Source of the DNA: an uncultured Actinomyces sp.
GTDB lineage: Bacteria > Actinomycetota > Actinomycetes > Actinomycetales > Actinomycetaceae
NCBI GenBank assembly: GCA_938022345.1
Contig: CALIEP010000185.1
Span: forward strand, 1 to 6,736
DNA length: 6,736 nucleotides
Reading direction: 5' to 3'
Made by a program: the position numbers and the translations under genes. How positions within the stretch are numbered: the first letter of the stretch is position 1; every line of letters begins with the position of its first letter. Positions 5,552 to 6,736 of this stretch are shown one piece after another. The notes beneath the pieces are model-generated. The model saw only the letters and a program-made list of their open reading frames with translations. It was not told the DNA's origin and did no database searches.

Positions 5552-6643
5552 TTACTTTGAGCGCTTGATCAGCATCGCCGCAACCTCGCTTAACAATTCG
5601 CGCTGGTTGGCATTGAATCTACTGGATTCCAACGCAAGGAAGCCCTCGGCCTCGAAAGTCGAAATGACTTCTTCATGGCGACGACGACCTCGGCGCTTGA
5701 CGATCCCGCGTAGTTCCTCGAGCTCTTCTTCGCTAAGCTCAGGATTGCCGAGGCCGTGGGCAAGCTTTTCCCGTTCGCTTGCGTTTGCTTCTTGCCATGT
5801 GAGGGCAAGAAGGTAGGTCCGTTTTCCTTCGCGTAAGTCATCTCCCGCGCTCTTACCCGTAACTCGTGGATCGCCGAAGATTCCAAGGTCATCGTCACGT
5901 AGCTGGAAAGCATGTCCCCACGGACTAAGAATCATCCGCAACGAATCGGTATCTGCTCGTGAAGCGCCCAATGCGAGGGCCCCAAGAGTTGCCGGGATGA
6001 CGACCGAGTAGTTGGCGGCTTTGTGAGTAACGATTGTCAGTGCTGTTTGTGCGTTAATCGCCTGCGAGTCATGAACATTCAGTGGTCGCTGTTCGGCCGC
6101 GATATCAAGGAATTGCCCAATTGCGACTTCAGCGTGCATTTGTGCATAGAGCTCCATCACGCCATCACGGTAGTGGGGGATTGCCTCGCATTGACGAATC
6201 ATTGCAAGTTCAGCTGCGGAGAAAAGGAAATCTCCAGCAAGGATTGCGGAACTTATCCCGAAATCTTCACTATCGCCTCGGGATAAAGCGGTACGGTGAT
6301 GTGCAGCGAAAGCAGCATGTGCAGAGGGACGACCACGACGCGTGGGCGCATGGTCGATGATGTCATCATGAACCAGAGCGCTGGCTTGGTAGAGCTCCAA
6401 TGCTGCGCCAAGATCGTCTAGATTGAGCGCCTGCAGAGGTGAATGATTCGCAATACTACCGCCGACAAAAGCGAGGAATGCTCGGAAACGTTTGCCTTCC
6501 TCAAGACTTGAATGAGCTACCTGGAGAAGCGGCGAGATCTGAGCGGCTGGTGCAATTGTGTCGGCAAGGTCTTGGAGGACGGCGTGGGCACGCTCCTCGA
6601 TCCGTGGTGCTAAGGCCTGAAGTTGCTCGCTCAATGAAGTCAT
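5552..6643 (-). CDS. idsA: Polyprenyl (geranylgeranyl-type) diphosphate synthase
   Basis: A trans-isoprenyl diphosphate synthase of 363 residues, of normal family length. It joins isopentenyl diphosphate units to an allylic diphosphate in the cytoplasm, releasing PPi at each step, to feed quinone, carotenoid or carrier-lipid synthesis. Visible motifs: the substrate-binding GKRFR (50-54), first Asp-rich motif DDIID (93-97) followed by TRRGRPSAH (101-109), GDFLFSAA (137-144), TxKAA near 206-210, and the second Asp-rich region FQLRDDDLGIFGD (246-258), then GKSAGDDLREGKRT (263-276). The DDxxG.FGD form of the second motif is usual in actinobacterial enzymes. Upstream of the first motif, Ser88 (-5) and Tyr85 (-8) leave product chain length open. 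Position next to an Rv2175c-like gene corresponds to idsA2 (Rv2173) of M. tuberculosis. The ATG at 6643 lacks a Shine-Dalgarno but has a correctly placed TANNNT box. The stop (TAA) faces the regulator gene across 54 nt with no strong terminator. Confidence 0.92.
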   Translation of the reverse strand: MTSLSEQLQALAPRIEERAHAVLQDLADTIAPAAQISPLLQVAHSSLEEGKRFRAFLAFVGGSIANHSPLQALNLDDLGAALELYQASALVHDDIIDHAPTRRGRPSAHAAFAAHHRTALSRGDSEDFGISSAILAGDFLFSAAELAMIRQCEAIPHYRDGVMELYAQMHAEVAIGQFLDIAAEQRPLNVHDSQAINAQTALTIVTHKAANYSVVIPATLGALALGASRADTDSLRMILSPWGHAFQLRDDDLGIFGDPRVTGKSAGDDLREGKRTYLLALTWQEANASEREKLAHGLGNPELSEEELEELRGIVKRRGRRRHEEVISTFEAEGFLALESSRFNANQRELLSEVAAMLIKRSK

Positions 6644-6649
6644 GTGACC

Positions 6650-6655
6650 AGTCTA
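6650..6655 (-). promoter_or_regulatory. Putative -10 box (TAGACT) for a leaderless prenyl synthase transcript
   Basis: On the minus strand TAGACT (TANNNT form) is followed by exactly 6 nt (GGTCAC) and the ATG at 6643, the same register as the box before the Rv2175c-like gene. No Shine-Dalgarno is present. An overlapping TATAGA two bases upstream is a weaker alternative. No -35 is recognisable. Confidence 0.4.
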
Positions 6656-6664
6656 TAAAACAAT

Positions 6665-6694
6665 TTCACGTCTTTAACTTCCTGCTCTTATGAT
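6665..6694 (+). promoter_or_regulatory. Putative promoter (TTCACG-18-TATGAT) for the rightmost gene
   Basis: TATGAT at 6689-6694 matches the -10 consensus at five of six positions. TTCACG at 6665-6670, 18 nt upstream, matches TTGACA at four of six. Transcription would begin near 6701, giving a short leader that includes the GAGGAGG ribosome binding site of the gene starting at 6718. Confidence 0.4.
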
Positions 6695-6717
6695 GAAAAT
6701 GCAATTGAGGAGGTTTC

Positions 6718-6736
6718 GTGGCAATCGTTTTGAGCT
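6718..6736 (+). CDS. Start of an unidentified gene (3' truncated, six codons)
   Basis: GTG at 6718 follows a strong Shine-Dalgarno, GAGGAGG at 6707-6713, with a 4-nt gap. The frame reads MAIVLS before the window ends, too little to name. It is divergent from the prenyl synthase across 74 nt and, unlike the other starts nearby, uses a canonical ribosome binding site. An alternative ATG at 6690 in another frame is also open to the end but overlaps the likely -10 box and has no ribosome binding site. Confidence 0.5.

Overview
This window looks like chromosomal DNA from an actinobacterium of moderate GC content, most likely an Actinomyces/Schaalia/Trueperella-type member of the Actinomycetaceae. 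The evidence is a PPi-dependent phosphofructokinase in place of an ATP enzyme, a class II (plant-type) DAHP synthase, a PASTA Ser/Thr kinase divergent from an Rv2175c-type DNA-binding protein, and an actinobacterial polyprenyl diphosphate synthase. As I recall it, the order aroG / pknL / Rv2175c / idsA2 is also that of Mycobacterium tuberculosis around Rv2173-Rv2178c. The species assignment is inference.

Left block (1-2938, all plus strand): the last 61 codons of an upstream gene, probably a PlsC-like acyltransferase; then pfp (306-1520), interrupted by one in-frame TAG at 987-989; then aroG (1523-2938), starting 2 nt after the pfp stop. pfp and aroG look translationally coupled, so the amber codon could reduce DAHP synthase as well as remove PFP.

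Middle block (2939-5146): aroG and the kinase gene converge on a perfect 21-bp hairpin at 2982-3027. The kinase gene pknL (3068-5050, minus) encodes a cytoplasmic kinase domain, one membrane span and four extracellular PASTA repeats. A 96-bp divergent intergenic region separates it from a 116-residue winged-helix-type protein (5147-5497, plus), the counterpart of the PknL substrate Rv2175c.

Right block (5498-6736): a polyprenyl diphosphate synthase (5552-6643, minus) converges on the small regulator gene. It is divergent from a gene that has only its ribosome binding site and first six codons in the window.

Three starts (pknL, the Rv2175c-like gene, the prenyl synthase) lack a Shine-Dalgarno sequence and have a TANNNT -10 hexamer ending 6-7 nt before the ATG, as expected for leaderless transcripts. 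No tRNA, rRNA, CRISPR array, insertion sequence or phage gene is visible, and no gene-free stretch exceeds 300 bases. The most notable item is the pfp nonsense codon. The rest is a conserved core locus with a few sequence-level oddities, not a new system.
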